A stretch of DNA of 64,000 nucleotides from Candidatus Leptofilum proximum (GTDB lineage Bacteria; Chloroflexota; Anaerolineae; Promineifilales; Promineifilaceae): NCBI GenBank assembly GCA_016710325.1, contig JADJXK010000001.1:496001-560000 (forward strand). Direction: 5' to 3'. A program made the position numbers and the translations under genes. Positions 50,064-59,934 of this stretch are shown piece by piece. The notes below the pieces were generated by a model that saw only the letters and a program-made list of their open reading frames with translations, had not been told where the DNA came from and ran no database searches. How positions within the stretch are numbered: position 1 is the stretch's first letter; each line of letters opens with the position of its first letter.

Positions 50064-50141
50064 TTTTTATTATTCCTTGTGTGGTAAACCGCCCAAAAAT
50101 TGTGACGTTTTCTTCCAAAAACTTTGCGCGGTTTACTAAAT

Positions 50142-50717
50142 TTACGCGGCTACGACAACGAGAGACGGCCGTATCACACGATCCCCAATTTTGTACCCGG
50201 TTTGCAGCACGCGGCAAACCACCCCACTTTCGTACGCGTCGGTCATTTCCTGGGTGATGGCTTCATGCATGTTGGGATCAAACGGCTGTCCGACGGCCTC
50301 AATGGGGGTGACATTAAACGTATCCAGCGTCGCCAAAAGCTTCCGCTGCACCAGCTGGATACCTTCCAGCCAGCTGTGTTCCTGAATCTCTGTGGGCAGG
50401 TTTTCCATGGCCCGCTCAAAATCATCAACGATCGGCAGCAGCTTGTCGATGACGTTGGCCGTGGCGTTGGCGTAGGCATCCAGCCGCTGCTTGTCCATGC
50501 GCTTGCGGGCATTGGCAAACTCCGCCTGGCTGCGCAGCCAGCGATCTTTGTAATCCTCGGCCTCTGCCTGGGCAGCGGCCAGCTGCTGTTCCAGGGTTGG
50601 CGCTTCGGCAACGGCCGTTTCGGTCTGCGCCTCTGCCTCACCTTCCTGGTTGTGGGTTTCTACTTCCGGTTCTTCGACAACGTCTTGAATTTCTTCAGCT
50701 TTTGTCTGGTCATTCAC
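50142..50717 (-). CDS. grpE: Nucleotide exchange factor GrpE
   Basis: 191 residues: acidic, Gln/Glu-rich N-terminus with a coiled coil, then YKDRWLRSQAEFANARKRMDKQR, typical of the long GrpE helix, and the C-terminal beta domain (NPNMHEAITQEMTDAYESGVVCRVLQTGYKIGDRVIRPSLVVVA-like pattern). Releases ADP from DnaK. Confidence 0.93.
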   Translation of the reverse strand: MNDQTKAEEIQDVVEEPEVETHNQEGEAEAQTETAVAEAPTLEQQLAAAQAEAEDYKDRWLRSQAEFANARKRMDKQRLDAYANATANVIDKLLPIVDDFERAMENLPTEIQEHSWLEGIQLVQRKLLATLDTFNVTPIEAVGQPFDPNMHEAITQEMTDAYESGVVCRVLQTGYKIGDRVIRPSLVVVAA

Positions 50718-50743
50718 AAGCTCTTACCTCTCTAAACAGATCC

Positions 50744-51775
50744 TTAACGGTCTGGTTCTTCCAAATAATAATCGTACACAAAGCCGCTCATCAGGTTGGC
50801 CACGTATTGCACAGCGGCGACGTTACGGCCGTAAGACATACGCGTCGGTCCAATGACCGCCACTGTACCGCTGAACTGGTCAGCCACACCGTAGCGGGAC
50901 AAGATAATTGAGCAATCTTTCAGCTCTTCCCAACGGCCGTCGCCACCAATCACCACCTGCACGCCACCTGGCGATGTTTGTGTTTCCGCCAGCACGTTTG
51001 CTAGCAAGGTCCGCTCCTCCAGCACACGTACTGCCTGCCGGGTGCCCGCGTCGTCCACAATGTTCATCAAACCATCGCGGTAAATTTCAGAAATGGAGCG
51101 AGTGTCGGAACGACGCAGCACCTCCAACGTCAGCTTGGCCACGTCCGATTCCAGTTCGTCCAGGTGTCCCGCACCTAGGCGAGACATCGCTTCATCGTAG
51201 GTGGCATCGGCCAACAGCCCATTCATGCGGTCGGCTGCGGCGCTGAGCCGCGCCTGAGACAGCGGTTCGGCCAGCGTTAGCATTTGCTGCTTCACTTCGC
51301 CGCCATACAGCACCAAAATCATCAGCACCAGGCGGCCCTGGGTTGAAATCAGTTGCAGATGTTTAAATCGGTTGGAACGAGGGCGTGGGGCTGTGACAAA
51401 ACTGGCCCCCAGAGAGGTGCGCGCCAGAATGGCCGCGGCCAGCTTCATCCACTGGTCTAAGTCCAGCCGCGCCTGGTGGAACTGGTGCCGGATCATCTGC
51501 TCTTCGTGCACTGGCAGGCGAAATTCACCCAACAGCTTTTGCACAAAGTAGCGGTAACCCACTTCGGTGGGGATGCGCCCGGCGGAGGTGTGCAGTTGGA
51601 CCAGGTAGCCCATTTCATCCAGTGCCGCCAGCTCATTGCGCACGGTCGCTGAGCTGACATCCAGGTCATACTGCTCAACCAGGCCCTTCGAGCTCACAGG
51701 CTGGCCAGTTTCGATATATGTGCGAACTACCAAACCTAGTATTTTTTCTTGTCGCTCGGTCAGTATTTCAAACAT
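50744..51775 (-). CDS. hrcA: Heat-inducible transcription repressor HrcA
   Basis: 343 residues from ATG 51773-51775 (MFEILTERQEKILGLVVRTYIETGQPVSSKGLV). N-terminal winged helix with SSATVRNELAALDEMGYLVQLHTSAGRIPTEVGYRYFV, diagnostic for HrcA; GAF-like C-terminal domain. Represses this operon by binding the CIRCE site located upstream and needs GroEL to fold. The frame extends upstream through CIRCE and is not coding there. Confidence 0.95.
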   Translation of the reverse strand: MFEILTERQEKILGLVVRTYIETGQPVSSKGLVEQYDLDVSSATVRNELAALDEMGYLVQLHTSAGRIPTEVGYRYFVQKLLGEFRLPVHEEQMIRHQFHQARLDLDQWMKLAAAILARTSLGASFVTAPRPRSNRFKHLQLISTQGRLVLMILVLYGGEVKQQMLTLAEPLSQARLSAAADRMNGLLADATYDEAMSRLGAGHLDELESDVAKLTLEVLRRSDTRSISEIYRDGLMNIVDDAGTRQAVRVLEERTLLANVLAETQTSPGGVQVVIGGDGRWEELKDCSIILSRYGVADQFSGTVAVIGPTRMSYGRNVAAVQYVANLMSGFVYDYYLEEPDR

Positions 51776-51852
51776 ATCTTGCTTCAACGGACAGACAATG
51801 AGACTAGTGTTGCCGCTTGCAAGTCCTAGTCTCATGATTGTTTGGTATTTGG

Positions 51853-51879
51853 TTAGCACTCTTGCTCGATGAGTGCTAA
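51853..51879. promoter_or_regulatory. CIRCE operator
   Basis: Perfect TTAGCACTC (51853-51861), 9-base spacer, GAGTGCTAA (51871-51879), the HrcA binding site. It lies 78 bases before the hrcA ATG and 15 bases downstream of the promoter -10 box. Confidence 0.97.
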
Positions 51880-51894
51880 AAGGGTACTTCAAAT

Positions 51895-51923
51895 ATCATA
51901 ACATGGCGCTAAACAAGCGTCAA
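51895..51923 (-). promoter_or_regulatory. Promoter of the hrcA-grpE-dnaK-dnaJ-prmA operon
   Basis: On the minus strand TTGACG (complement of 51918-51923), 17 bases, TATGAT (complement of 51895-51900). The transcript start would fall at the upstream edge of CIRCE, the standard arrangement for HrcA control. Confidence 0.75.
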
Positions 51924-51963
51924 ATAAGAACCGTGTTAGATCAGGGGGTAAAACAGGTGTGAA

Positions 51964-53442
51964 TCAGTCTTGTGAGGAAAGGGAAGTGGTGTCAGACGGC
52001 CGTATCTCGTCCAGGGCATCAGGCAGGGGCTCTTTACGGCTTTTGCGCTCGATAATCTGCCACATCGTGCGCAGAATAATTTTGATGTCCAGCAAAATTG
52101 ACCAGTTTTCCATGTACCACAAATCATACTTGGTGCGCTCAGCAATGGAGGTATCACCACGCAGGCCGTTCACCTGCGCCCAGCCAGTCATGCCGCCTTT
52201 TTCCTGGTGGCGATCCATATAACGCGGCACAGTCTGACGAAACTGCTCAACGTAATGCGCCTGCTCCGGGCGCGGGCCAACCAGGCTCATCTCACCCAGC
52301 AGCACGTTAATCAGGTTGGGCAGCTCGTCCGCCTCAATTTTACGGATGAAGATGCCGAGCCGGGTCTGGCGGGGATCGTCAGTGGTGGTCCAGCCAGGCC
52401 CATTCCTTTCCGCGTCACGGCGCATCGAGCGGAACTTGATCATGCGGAACGGCTTGGCGTCCAGGCCCATGCGCTCCTGTACAAAAAAGACCGGGCCGGG
52501 TGATTCCAGCTTGATGGCCATGGCAATCAACATCATCAGCGGCGAGAGCAGTATCAGCCCAAGCGCCGCACCAAGCATATCCATCAGCCGCTTAAAGATG
52601 AGCAGATAGCCACGCAGCGCATAATCCCGCACGGAAAGCAGCGGCAGGCCACCTAATTCGTCGATACTGGCCTGGGAAGTGACAAACTGAAACACGTCAG
52701 GGAATATTTTGATGGTGACCCGGCCGCGTTCACAGTAAGAAATCACGCGCACCGTTTCGCGGTGCCCTTTTTCCGGCATGGCAATGATCACTTCATCGAT
52801 GCCAAGCTGTTCGATCAGCACGGGCAAATCTTCCGGGCTGCCCAACACAGGCATACCGCCAAATTCCTTGCCGCTCTCCAGCCCGTTCACCACACCCAAC
52901 AGTTCATAACCCAGGTAAGGCGAGCGCAAGATGCGCTGGATGACCGCCTGAGCCATGTCGCCTGTGCCCACCACAATGACGCGATCCTTACCCCAACCCC
53001 GGTTGCGCAGAGCCGCCCGTACCATCTGGTGAAGCACCCGGCCCAAAACCAGCAGCACAATGGTAATGACCCAGGCATAAATGATCATCGCTCGAGGATA
53101 ATCGAGGATAACCCGGTCGCCTTTGAACAAGAAGGTGGTAAAAGCAACGGCCAGCAGGGTGCCAATGGAAACGGCCGCAAATATGTAATAAAACTGGTCA
53201 ACGCGGGAAACGGCCCGGGGGATGTAATAGAGCCGGTAGAAAAACAGGGCTACCACAATCGAAACGACCTGCACAACGAGCAAGCCAGAATAGGCGCTCA
53301 GCGGTACAGAATTGGCCAGGGGTTCCGGCCAATCGATCACGATCCTCAGCCGGTAAGCCAACACAAAGGCCACAGCAACAAGGAAGGCGTCTAAAATCAC
53401 CAAGGAGATGGTGTATATCGTGCGAATCCGCTGAGTGGACAT
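51964..53442 (-). CDS. Exopolysaccharide polyprenyl glycosylphosphotransferase
   Basis: 492 residues. Four to five N-terminal membrane helices, a CoA-binding-like Rossmann region (RVIVVGTGDMAQAVIQRIL), then a further membrane segment and the bacterial sugar-transferase domain: FFVQERMGLDAKPFRMIKFRSMRRDAE, ADELPNLINVLLGEMSLVGPRP and GMTGWAQVNGLRGDTSIAERTKYDLWYMENW. Of the WbaP/CpsE/ExoY family: transfers a sugar phosphate from a UDP-sugar to undecaprenyl phosphate to start polysaccharide assembly. Inner membrane. No other polysaccharide genes are next to it. Confidence 0.87.
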   Translation of the reverse strand: MSTQRIRTIYTISLVILDAFLVAVAFVLAYRLRIVIDWPEPLANSVPLSAYSGLLVVQVVSIVVALFFYRLYYIPRAVSRVDQFYYIFAAVSIGTLLAVAFTTFLFKGDRVILDYPRAMIIYAWVITIVLLVLGRVLHQMVRAALRNRGWGKDRVIVVGTGDMAQAVIQRILRSPYLGYELLGVVNGLESGKEFGGMPVLGSPEDLPVLIEQLGIDEVIIAMPEKGHRETVRVISYCERGRVTIKIFPDVFQFVTSQASIDELGGLPLLSVRDYALRGYLLIFKRLMDMLGAALGLILLSPLMMLIAMAIKLESPGPVFFVQERMGLDAKPFRMIKFRSMRRDAERNGPGWTTTDDPRQTRLGIFIRKIEADELPNLINVLLGEMSLVGPRPEQAHYVEQFRQTVPRYMDRHQEKGGMTGWAQVNGLRGDTSIAERTKYDLWYMENWSILLDIKIILRTMWQIIERKSRKEPLPDALDEIRPSDTTSLSSQD

Positions 53443-53549
53443 GACTGTATTGTATCAAAGTGGCAGGGGGCAACCAACCGACGAAGCAACGCCTGCCTGT
53501 CGTTCAGGCTTTGCTAAACCTACGTCAACAAATATTTAACAAATACCCG

Positions 53550-53555
53550 TATAAT
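53550..53555 (+). promoter_or_regulatory. -10 box upstream of the processing protease
   Basis: TATAAT at 53550-53555 in CCGTATAATTAAAG, 39 bases before the ATG at 53595. No -35 match at the right spacing. Confidence 0.4.
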
Positions 53556-53594
53556 TAAAGTTCAGTGACTACTATTTTGTAATGGAGCAATTTC

Positions 53595-54818
53595 ATGGAT
53601 TCTCGTTTTACCTCTAGGTTTGCCTCTGTTGTCTTTGGACTGATGTTTTTTTTCGGGGGGTATGTTTTGGGACAATCGCCCGTCGCACCGCTGCGCGTTT
53701 TTGCGGATACGGCCGTTTCCCCCACCACCAACGCCGAATTTGAACCATTTTGGGAAGTGTGGAATCTGGTTCATGAACGTTACCTGCGCCAGCCCGTCGA
53801 CGATGCGGCGCTGGTGGAAGGCGCCATCGACGGGATGCTGGCCGCGCTGGAAGATCCACACACGCGCTACCTCTCGCCGCAAGATCAGCAAGCGGCCGAA
53901 GAATCGATGGATGGCGAATTTCAGGGCATCGGTGCTGAGGTGGAAGATGTGGATGGCAACATCACCGTAGTGGCGCCAATCGATGGCTCCCCGGCAGCCG
54001 CGGCGGGCATCCAGCCAGGCGATATTTTGCGGATGGCCGATGGAGTTGAGCTGACCGGTATGGACGTGACGGAAGCCGCTGCCCTTGTGCGCGGCCCGGC
54101 GGGCACCACCGTCAGCCTGGTCATTGAACGGGATGGCGAACTTCTCAACATCGACATTGTGCGGGATGTAATCAAATTATCGACTATACGCGGCGAAATT
54201 CTGGAAGAAGGCATTGCTTACCTGCGCCTGAGCCGCTTTGGCAACACCACTGACGAAGAGTTGAAAGAGATTCTGCCTGGACTTCTGGCCGAAAATCCTT
54301 CCGGGTTGATATTGGATTTGCGGCGTAATCCCGGGGGTGCTCTGGACACAGTCGTCGACATCGCTGACCAGTTTTTGGGCGATGGCCTGGCTTTGGTGGA
54401 GCGTTTTGGGGATGGAGATGAACGGCCGTTTGAAATCAGCGACGACGGCTTGGCCCAGGACATTCCCATGGTGGTGCTCATCGATGAAGGCAGCGCCAGC
54501 GCCTCGGAAGTGCTGGCCGGGGCGATTCAGGACCGGGGGCGCGGCGTGCTGATTGGCCAGATTTCCTTTGGCAAGGGTACAGTGCAGACCTGGCACACCC
54601 TGTCCAACAATGGCGGGGTGCGGGTAACCATCGCCGAGTGGCTTACTCCGAACAAAAGCTCCATCGACCAGGTTGGCCTGACGCCCGATTACTACATCCC
54701 CCTGCCCGACGTGGAAAATGGCGCCGAATTTGAAGACACCCAGCTGCAAGCCGCTATTGACTTTTTGCAGGGCGAAACAATTATCAGCATTCCGCCGGAA
54801 CCCGATTTGCAAAATTAG
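53595..54818 (+). CDS. C-terminal processing protease (S41 family, CtpA-like)
   Basis: 407 residues. N-terminal signal/anchor (VVFGLMFFFGGYVLG), PDZ domain (about 105-190, with GIQPGDILRMADGVEL), and S41 catalytic core: LILDLRRNPGGALDTVVDIAD, nucleophile Ser in DEGSASASEVLAGAIQDRGRG and general-base Lys in SFGKGTVQ. Cleaves C-terminal tails of exported or membrane proteins outside the cytoplasm. Monocistronic, followed by a bidirectional hairpin at 54837. Confidence 0.9.
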   Translation: MDSRFTSRFASVVFGLMFFFGGYVLGQSPVAPLRVFADTAVSPTTNAEFEPFWEVWNLVHERYLRQPVDDAALVEGAIDGMLAALEDPHTRYLSPQDQQAAEESMDGEFQGIGAEVEDVDGNITVVAPIDGSPAAAAGIQPGDILRMADGVELTGMDVTEAAALVRGPAGTTVSLVIERDGELLNIDIVRDVIKLSTIRGEILEEGIAYLRLSRFGNTTDEELKEILPGLLAENPSGLILDLRRNPGGALDTVVDIADQFLGDGLALVERFGDGDERPFEISDDGLAQDIPMVVLIDEGSASASEVLAGAIQDRGRGVLIGQISFGKGTVQTWHTLSNNGGVRVTIAEWLTPNKSSIDQVGLTPDYYIPLPDVENGAEFEDTQLQAAIDFLQGETIISIPPEPDLQN

Positions 54819-54836
54819 AGGAATAGATGTGGAGAA

Positions 54837-54872
54837 GTAATTGGGTAATTTGCGAGCAAATTACTCAATTAC
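54837..54872. terminator. Bidirectional hairpin of AATTACYC units
   Basis: GTAATTGGGTAATTTGC (54837-54853) pairs with GCAAATTACTCAATTAC (54856-54872) with one G-T pair, loop of 2 bases. It separates the convergent protease and recN genes. Confidence 0.65.
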
Positions 54873-56639
54873 TCAATTACTCAACTGCCTGGCTTTCACG
54901 GCCGTTTTTGTCCCATTTGCCAGCGCCAAAATAGATTCCGCACCACCGACGGCATGTTCGCCCTGGGTGCCCAGCATGGCGGCGAGTTCCTGGATGCGGC
55001 CGTCCCCATCCAACGATCTGATGCGGGTGGTGGTACGGCCGTCGGCCTGGGCCTTGCTCACATGAAAATGCACGTCGCCGTAGCCTGCCAGCTGCGGCAG
55101 GTGGGTGACAACGATAACTTGATGGTGGGCAACGGCCGTTAAGCCCCACAGCTTGCGCCCCACCACATCCCCCACACGGCCGCCAATACCCTGGTCGATC
55201 TCGTCGAAGATGAGCGTGGGCGTTTTGTCCACCTGGGCCAGCGCTGTTTTGAGGGCCAGCATGAGCCGCGCCGTTTCACCACCGCTGGCGACCTTGGCCA
55301 TCGGCTTGAGCGGCTCACCAGGATTGGTGGAGATGAGGAATTCGGCCTGGTCAAAGCCAGTCTTGTCAAACGCCAGCCGCTCACCTTCCACATACAGGCC
55401 ATCGGCCTGCGGTGTTCGCTCAAACTGCACTTCAAATTTGGCGCCATCCATCTGCAAATCGACCAGCTGGGCCACAACGGCCGTGGCCAATCGTGCCGCC
55501 GCTGCCTGCCGCTTTTTGGACAGGGCCAGAGCCATTTCGCCACAGCGGCGCAAATAGCTTTCCTCGTTTTTTACCAACTCAGCAATGCGTTCCTCACTGT
55601 TGTCGATGCGGGTGAGCTCCAGTTTGGCCCGTTCACGCAGGGCCAGAATCTTACCAATGTCCTCCCCATATTTGCGCTTGAGCAGGTTGATCAGCTCCAG
55701 CCGCTCCTCGACAAAATCGAGACGACTGGGGTTGTACTCCACCTCATCCAGGTAGCTTTGCAGCTCCGACGATACCTCGCTGAGCTGGTAAATCAGACCC
55801 TGCAAGCGCTCTAGCAAAGGCCCCTTGGTCTCGTCGTAGCGGGTAAGCTGAATGAGTGAGCGTTCGGCCTGGCCCAGCATGTCGGCCACGGCCTGGGTTT
55901 CGTCGTCCATGCCGGTGAGCAGGTTCACCGCCTCCGACGCCGATTTCATCAGCTGCTCCGAATTGGCCAGACGAGTCCGCTCGGCGCGCAGCTCTTCTTC
56001 CTCACCTTCCACCAACTTGGCCGCTTCAATTTCCTCGATCTGGAAGCGCAGCATGTCGGCCCGCTGGGCCAGCATGCGTTCATTTTGGCGCAGATCGGCC
56101 AGCTCGGTGCGAATTTCCAGGAGAGCCGAAACTTCTCTGGCCAGGGCAGCACGTTCAGCCTGCAGCCCGGCATAGGAATCGAGGAGCGGCAGGTGGGAGC
56201 GTGGCTGCAGCAAGGAGAGATGTTCCCCCTGGCCGTGAATGTCGATAAGGGGTTCGGCCACATCGCGCAAGACAGAGAGATTGACGGTACGGCCGTTTAC
56301 CCGGCAAATGTTACGGCCGTTCAGCCGCAGCTCGCGCGAAAGCAGCACCGCGTCGCCGTGCTCCTCCGCCTCGGCATCCAGTCCTTCCGCTTCCAAGATG
56401 GGCGCCACAATTTGCTTGAGTTCATCCGACAAGGTAAAGGTGGCCTCAACGTAGGCCTCCCCAGCGCCAGAGCGCACAAACGTGGTGTCGGCCCGCCCGC
56501 CCAGCATTAGCGTCACGGCGTCTAAAATGATCGACTTACCGGCGCCCGTTTCACCCGTCAGCACATTAAAGCCGCTGTGAAACTGAAGGCGCAGCTCATC
56601 GATGATGGCAAAATTTCGTATGTAAAGTTCTGTTAACAT
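54873..56639 (-). CDS. recN: DNA repair protein RecN
   Basis: 588 residues. SMC-like ATPase: Walker A GETGAGKSIILDAVTLMLGG, N-terminal FAIIDELRLQFHSGFNVLTG, central coiled coil (NEERMLAQR..., ELLINLLKRKYG...), and C-terminal PMAKVASGGETARLMLALKTALAQVDKTPTLIFDEIDQGIGGRVGDVVGRKLWGL (signature and Walker B). Acts in double-strand break repair. The stop abuts the hairpin at 54837. Confidence 0.93.
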   Translation of the reverse strand: MLTELYIRNFAIIDELRLQFHSGFNVLTGETGAGKSIILDAVTLMLGGRADTTFVRSGAGEAYVEATFTLSDELKQIVAPILEAEGLDAEAEEHGDAVLLSRELRLNGRNICRVNGRTVNLSVLRDVAEPLIDIHGQGEHLSLLQPRSHLPLLDSYAGLQAERAALAREVSALLEIRTELADLRQNERMLAQRADMLRFQIEEIEAAKLVEGEEEELRAERTRLANSEQLMKSASEAVNLLTGMDDETQAVADMLGQAERSLIQLTRYDETKGPLLERLQGLIYQLSEVSSELQSYLDEVEYNPSRLDFVEERLELINLLKRKYGEDIGKILALRERAKLELTRIDNSEERIAELVKNEESYLRRCGEMALALSKKRQAAAARLATAVVAQLVDLQMDGAKFEVQFERTPQADGLYVEGERLAFDKTGFDQAEFLISTNPGEPLKPMAKVASGGETARLMLALKTALAQVDKTPTLIFDEIDQGIGGRVGDVVGRKLWGLTAVAHHQVIVVTHLPQLAGYGDVHFHVSKAQADGRTTTRIRSLDGDGRIQELAAMLGTQGEHAVGGAESILALANGTKTAVKARQLSN

Positions 56640-56731
56640 AGGTTTAATTGCGAGGAGATTGGAGAGGGAGAAGTGAAGAGTGGTAAGTGAAAAGTAAAAA
56701 ATGACTTCATTTACTCCCGTCCTCGCCCCGA

Positions 56732-57604
56732 CTATTTCATGTATGCGTATAAGGCCCCACCGGCGACAAACAGAAAAATGCCTGGGCCAAGAAAAAGAAA
56801 CAGGCTGGAGAGCCCACCCAACAAAATATATGGCAGCAGCCAGACGGCCGTACCCAAAATGAGCATGGCCACCATCACCTGCGGCAGATAACGGCCGCGC
56901 CGCCGCCCAATGGCTTGCTTGCTAAACTGGCCAATAAACCGCCCGGCAATACCCCCCACAAACAGCATGATGAAGTAGGTGAAAAAGCCCCCGCCCAAAG
57001 CAAAACGAGCCACCAGATAACCGGCGATCAGACTTAACACCAGGCCAATGGCCGGGGCAATGACATAATCCACCGGCTTTGCATTGTAAAAAATGTCCTC
57101 TCTCTCGCGGATGCAGTCGGGGCAGCTGTAACCGACGGGCGTTTTAATGGCGCAGCTGCTGCAGATAGGTTTGCCGCAGTTGTAGCAGCGCAGCGACGTG
57201 GTCCGGTTGGGGTGACGGTAACAGACCAACTCGTAGTCGTCGGTGGCGGCGGAAACGGCCGTAGCCATCTGCTCCACCGGTTTAGGCGGAGGAATATCTT
57301 CAACCGCTTCGTCTTCCACCACTGGAGCTTCGGCCCAGGCTGGCACCGGTTCACCGCGCAGCTGCGCCAGCGCACGCACTGCCGGGGCGTAATCAGGCTT
57401 GAGGGCCACGGCTTTTTCGTAAGCGGCTGTCTGCTCGGCAGGATCGGCCGTAACCTGGCCCAGGCCATACCACGCCTCCGCCACCTCAGGCGCTTCTTCA
57501 ATGATTTGCCGGTAAAGCTGTTCGGCCGCCGCACGCTTGCCAGATTCGCTAACTCTGTCAGCCTGCCGCAGCAGCGAACGCAGCCGGGGGTCTTGTATTT
57601 CCAT
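56732..57604 (-). CDS. TPR and B-box-type zinc-finger membrane protein
   Basis: 290 residues from ATG 57602-57604. Residues 1-90: TPR-like helices (EAWYGLGQVTADPAEQTAAYEKAVALKPDY). Residues about 125-165: zinc-finger with CYRHP, CYNCGKPICSSCAIKTPVGYSCPDC, similar to a B-box/ZnF module. The C-terminal half has four membrane helices. Membrane-associated scaffold; role unknown. Upstream of recN in the same direction, 92 bases away. Confidence 0.68.
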   Translation of the reverse strand: MEIQDPRLRSLLRQADRVSESGKRAAAEQLYRQIIEEAPEVAEAWYGLGQVTADPAEQTAAYEKAVALKPDYAPAVRALAQLRGEPVPAWAEAPVVEDEAVEDIPPPKPVEQMATAVSAATDDYELVCYRHPNRTTSLRCYNCGKPICSSCAIKTPVGYSCPDCIREREDIFYNAKPVDYVIAPAIGLVLSLIAGYLVARFALGGGFFTYFIMLFVGGIAGRFIGQFSKQAIGRRRGRYLPQVMVAMLILGTAVWLLPYILLGGLSSLFLFLGPGIFLFVAGGALYAYMK

Positions 57605-57670
57605 GAAAATCTGTCCCAAATTCTGTAGAGACGTTGCTATAAAAGACGTTGCATTGCAACTTCTCTACGA

Positions 57671-58501
57671 TTATCGTGAGTGACCTAAGCGGCCCATGAG
57701 CCGTCGGTAAAAATAACCGGAACTTTCCACGCGGGCAAATTTGCAGCTGTTTTCCGATTTGGTCACCAGCACCACGTCTTGATCCTCCAGCAAAATCCCG
57801 TCGGTGCCATCGGGCGTCAGGTAGGCATGATGATCCATGTGCACCGTGATGGCAATTTCGGCCTGCTCGTGAAAAATAATGGCCCGGTCAAAGGTAAGGT
57901 GAGGCGCTACTGGCACGACCACAAAATTGGGCAGCTGCGGCGGAAGCAGCGGCCCCCCGGCAGCCATCGAATAAGCGGTGGAACCTGTCGGCGTAGCCAC
58001 AATCAGCGCATCGGCAGTGTAATTGGTAACGTGATCGCCATCAACGTGCAGTTGAAAGCGCACCACCCGCGCCTGACGGCCGCGTCCCACCACCACGTCA
58101 TTGAGCACCGAGAAGGTGTGGTGGATACGGCCGTTCCGCCGAATCCGCGCCGACAACATCAACCGGTTTTCCGTCCAAAAATCGCCTTCCAACAGCCGGA
58201 TCACCTTCTCCGGCCAGTCATCGGGCTGGGCCTCGCTGAGAAAACCCACCCGCCCCAGGTTAATGCCAAAGATGGGCACATCCACCAGGGAAGCATACCG
58301 CGCCGCGCGCAGCAAAGAGCCATCCCCTCCCAATACAACCAGAAAGTCGCTGCCTACCACCATTTGCGCCATACGCGCATCGTCGTAGGAAGAACTGGTC
58401 CAGGCGGTGACGCCTCGTTTAGCAAGCCACACTTCGATTTCCACGGCCAGCGGCTGCGACTCGGCCAGTTTGGGGTGATGGAGAATGCCGATCCTGGTCA
58501 T
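57671..58501 (-). CDS. nadK: NAD kinase
   Basis: 276 residues. FLVVLGGDGSLLRAARYA holds the GGDG motif with the catalytic Asp; later DALIVATPTGSTAYSMAAGGPLL and the NADK beta-sandwich follow. Phosphorylates NAD to NADP with ATP. Adjacent to hisS. Confidence 0.92.
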   Translation of the reverse strand: MTRIGILHHPKLAESQPLAVEIEVWLAKRGVTAWTSSSYDDARMAQMVVGSDFLVVLGGDGSLLRAARYASLVDVPIFGINLGRVGFLSEAQPDDWPEKVIRLLEGDFWTENRLMLSARIRRNGRIHHTFSVLNDVVVGRGRQARVVRFQLHVDGDHVTNYTADALIVATPTGSTAYSMAAGGPLLPPQLPNFVVVPVAPHLTFDRAIIFHEQAEIAITVHMDHHAYLTPDGTDGILLEDQDVVLVTKSENSCKFARVESSGYFYRRLMGRLGHSR

Positions 58502-58521
58502 AAATGGGACACTGAGTCCTA

Positions 58522-59784
58522 TTACTTCAAATAATCAACGACATCGGATAATTTGACCGGCGTTTGGTCGCCGCCGTCTAACGGCCGTACCATCACCGAC
58601 TCCTGCGCCAGTTCCGACTCGCCCACGATGAGCACGGTCTGGATGTCGTGCTTGTTGGCTTCGCGCATCTGGCTCTTCATACTGCGCTTATCACGCGAGA
58701 AGGCCAGCCGGGTGCCAATGCCCGCTGCCCGCAGCCGGAACGCCAGCTGAACGGCCGCTTCCTTCGTGGCTCCGCCAAAATGGGCCACCAGCACGGTTGG
58801 CTGCTCCGGTGTGGGCGGCTCGATGCCTGCTTCCTGCATACCGAGGACAATGCGCTCGATGCCGCTGCCAAAGCCTACGCCCGGTGTCGATGGCCCGCCA
58901 ATGTCTTCGGCCAGCCCATCGTAACGACCCCCGCCGCAAACGGCCGCTTGCGCCCCAATACCCTCAGCCCACACCTCAAATACCGTCTTGGTGTAATAAT
59001 CGATGCCACGCACCAGGCGGAAATTGATGCTGTAGCTCTGGTCCAGCGCGTCTAGCAAACTGCGCAGGTCAGTAAAGTGCGCTTCACAATCGTCACACAG
59101 GTAGTCGATGATGTGCGGCGCTTCAGCCAGCAAGGCATCCATGCCCGGTTCCTTGCTGTCCAGCACCCGCAGCGGATTGCGCTGGATGCGCTCTTTGTCG
59201 ATGTCAGCCAGCTTGTCTATGTGCTCGGACAAATATTCGGTGAGCTTTTGAACGTAGGCGGGTTTACAAACCGGGCAGCCGGTGCTGTTGAGCTGGAAGG
59301 TCAACCCTTGAAAACCAAGCGAGCGGTAGAGATTCATCGCCAGCATCATCACTTCTACATCGGCCGCGGGGTCGGTTTCGCCCATGATTTCGCAGTTGAA
59401 CTGGCTGTGCTGGCGGTAACGCCCGGCCTGCTGCCGCTCGCGGCGGAAGGCTGGGCCGATGGTGTAGAGCTTCACCGGCTGCGGCCAGCTGCTCATGCCG
59501 TTCTGGATGTAGGCGCGCATAAATCCGGCCGTAAATTCAGGCCGCATGGTGAGCGTCACTCCCTCGGATTCTTCCAGGGTGTACATCTCTTTCTGGACAA
59601 AAAAGTCGGAGCCTTCACCTACTCCGCGCTGGTACAGCTCGGTGTATTCTAAAATGGGTAAGTCGATGCGCTGGAAGCCGTAGAGGTGGGCCAACTCCGC
59701 CGCCTTCCCGGTAATGAGGTCCCAATAGTGGCGTTCTTCAGGCAGCACGTCCTGCATGCCTTTGGCGCGTTGTATTGCTGTCAA
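58522..59784 (-). CDS. hisS: Histidyl-tRNA synthetase
   Basis: 420 residues from a TTG (59782-59784) with GGGAGG 5 bases upstream; an in-frame ATG at 59802 lacks a binding site and would include the Shine-Dalgarno sequence in the coding region. Class II aaRS: motif 2 FRRERQQAGRYRQHSQFN, LVRGIDYYTKTVFEVW (HisA), GFGSGIERIVLGM (motif 3), and a C-terminal anticodon-binding domain. Charges tRNA-His. Confidence 0.92.
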   Translation of the reverse strand: MTAIQRAKGMQDVLPEERHYWDLITGKAAELAHLYGFQRIDLPILEYTELYQRGVGEGSDFFVQKEMYTLEESEGVTLTMRPEFTAGFMRAYIQNGMSSWPQPVKLYTIGPAFRRERQQAGRYRQHSQFNCEIMGETDPAADVEVMMLAMNLYRSLGFQGLTFQLNSTGCPVCKPAYVQKLTEYLSEHIDKLADIDKERIQRNPLRVLDSKEPGMDALLAEAPHIIDYLCDDCEAHFTDLRSLLDALDQSYSINFRLVRGIDYYTKTVFEVWAEGIGAQAAVCGGGRYDGLAEDIGGPSTPGVGFGSGIERIVLGMQEAGIEPPTPEQPTVLVAHFGGATKEAAVQLAFRLRAAGIGTRLAFSRDKRSMKSQMREANKHDIQTVLIVGESELAQESVMVRPLDGGDQTPVKLSDVVDYLK

Positions 59785-59934
59785 ACTTGCCTCCCAAGTC
59801 ATTAACGCCGAGGACGCAGGATATGCAGGTGTTGCTGCCTGTAGGCCGGGTCTTCTGGCGATAGTTGTGTAAAGATTGGGGTCTATTATAGCCAGATCAG
59901 GGGGATTTTGTAGCGCGGGGTGGGAAACGGCCGT

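Noticed and set aside
51776..51892. N-terminal extension of hrcA through CIRCE
   Set aside because: The region contains the operator and the promoter downstream sequence; HrcA homologues begin MFEILTERQ.
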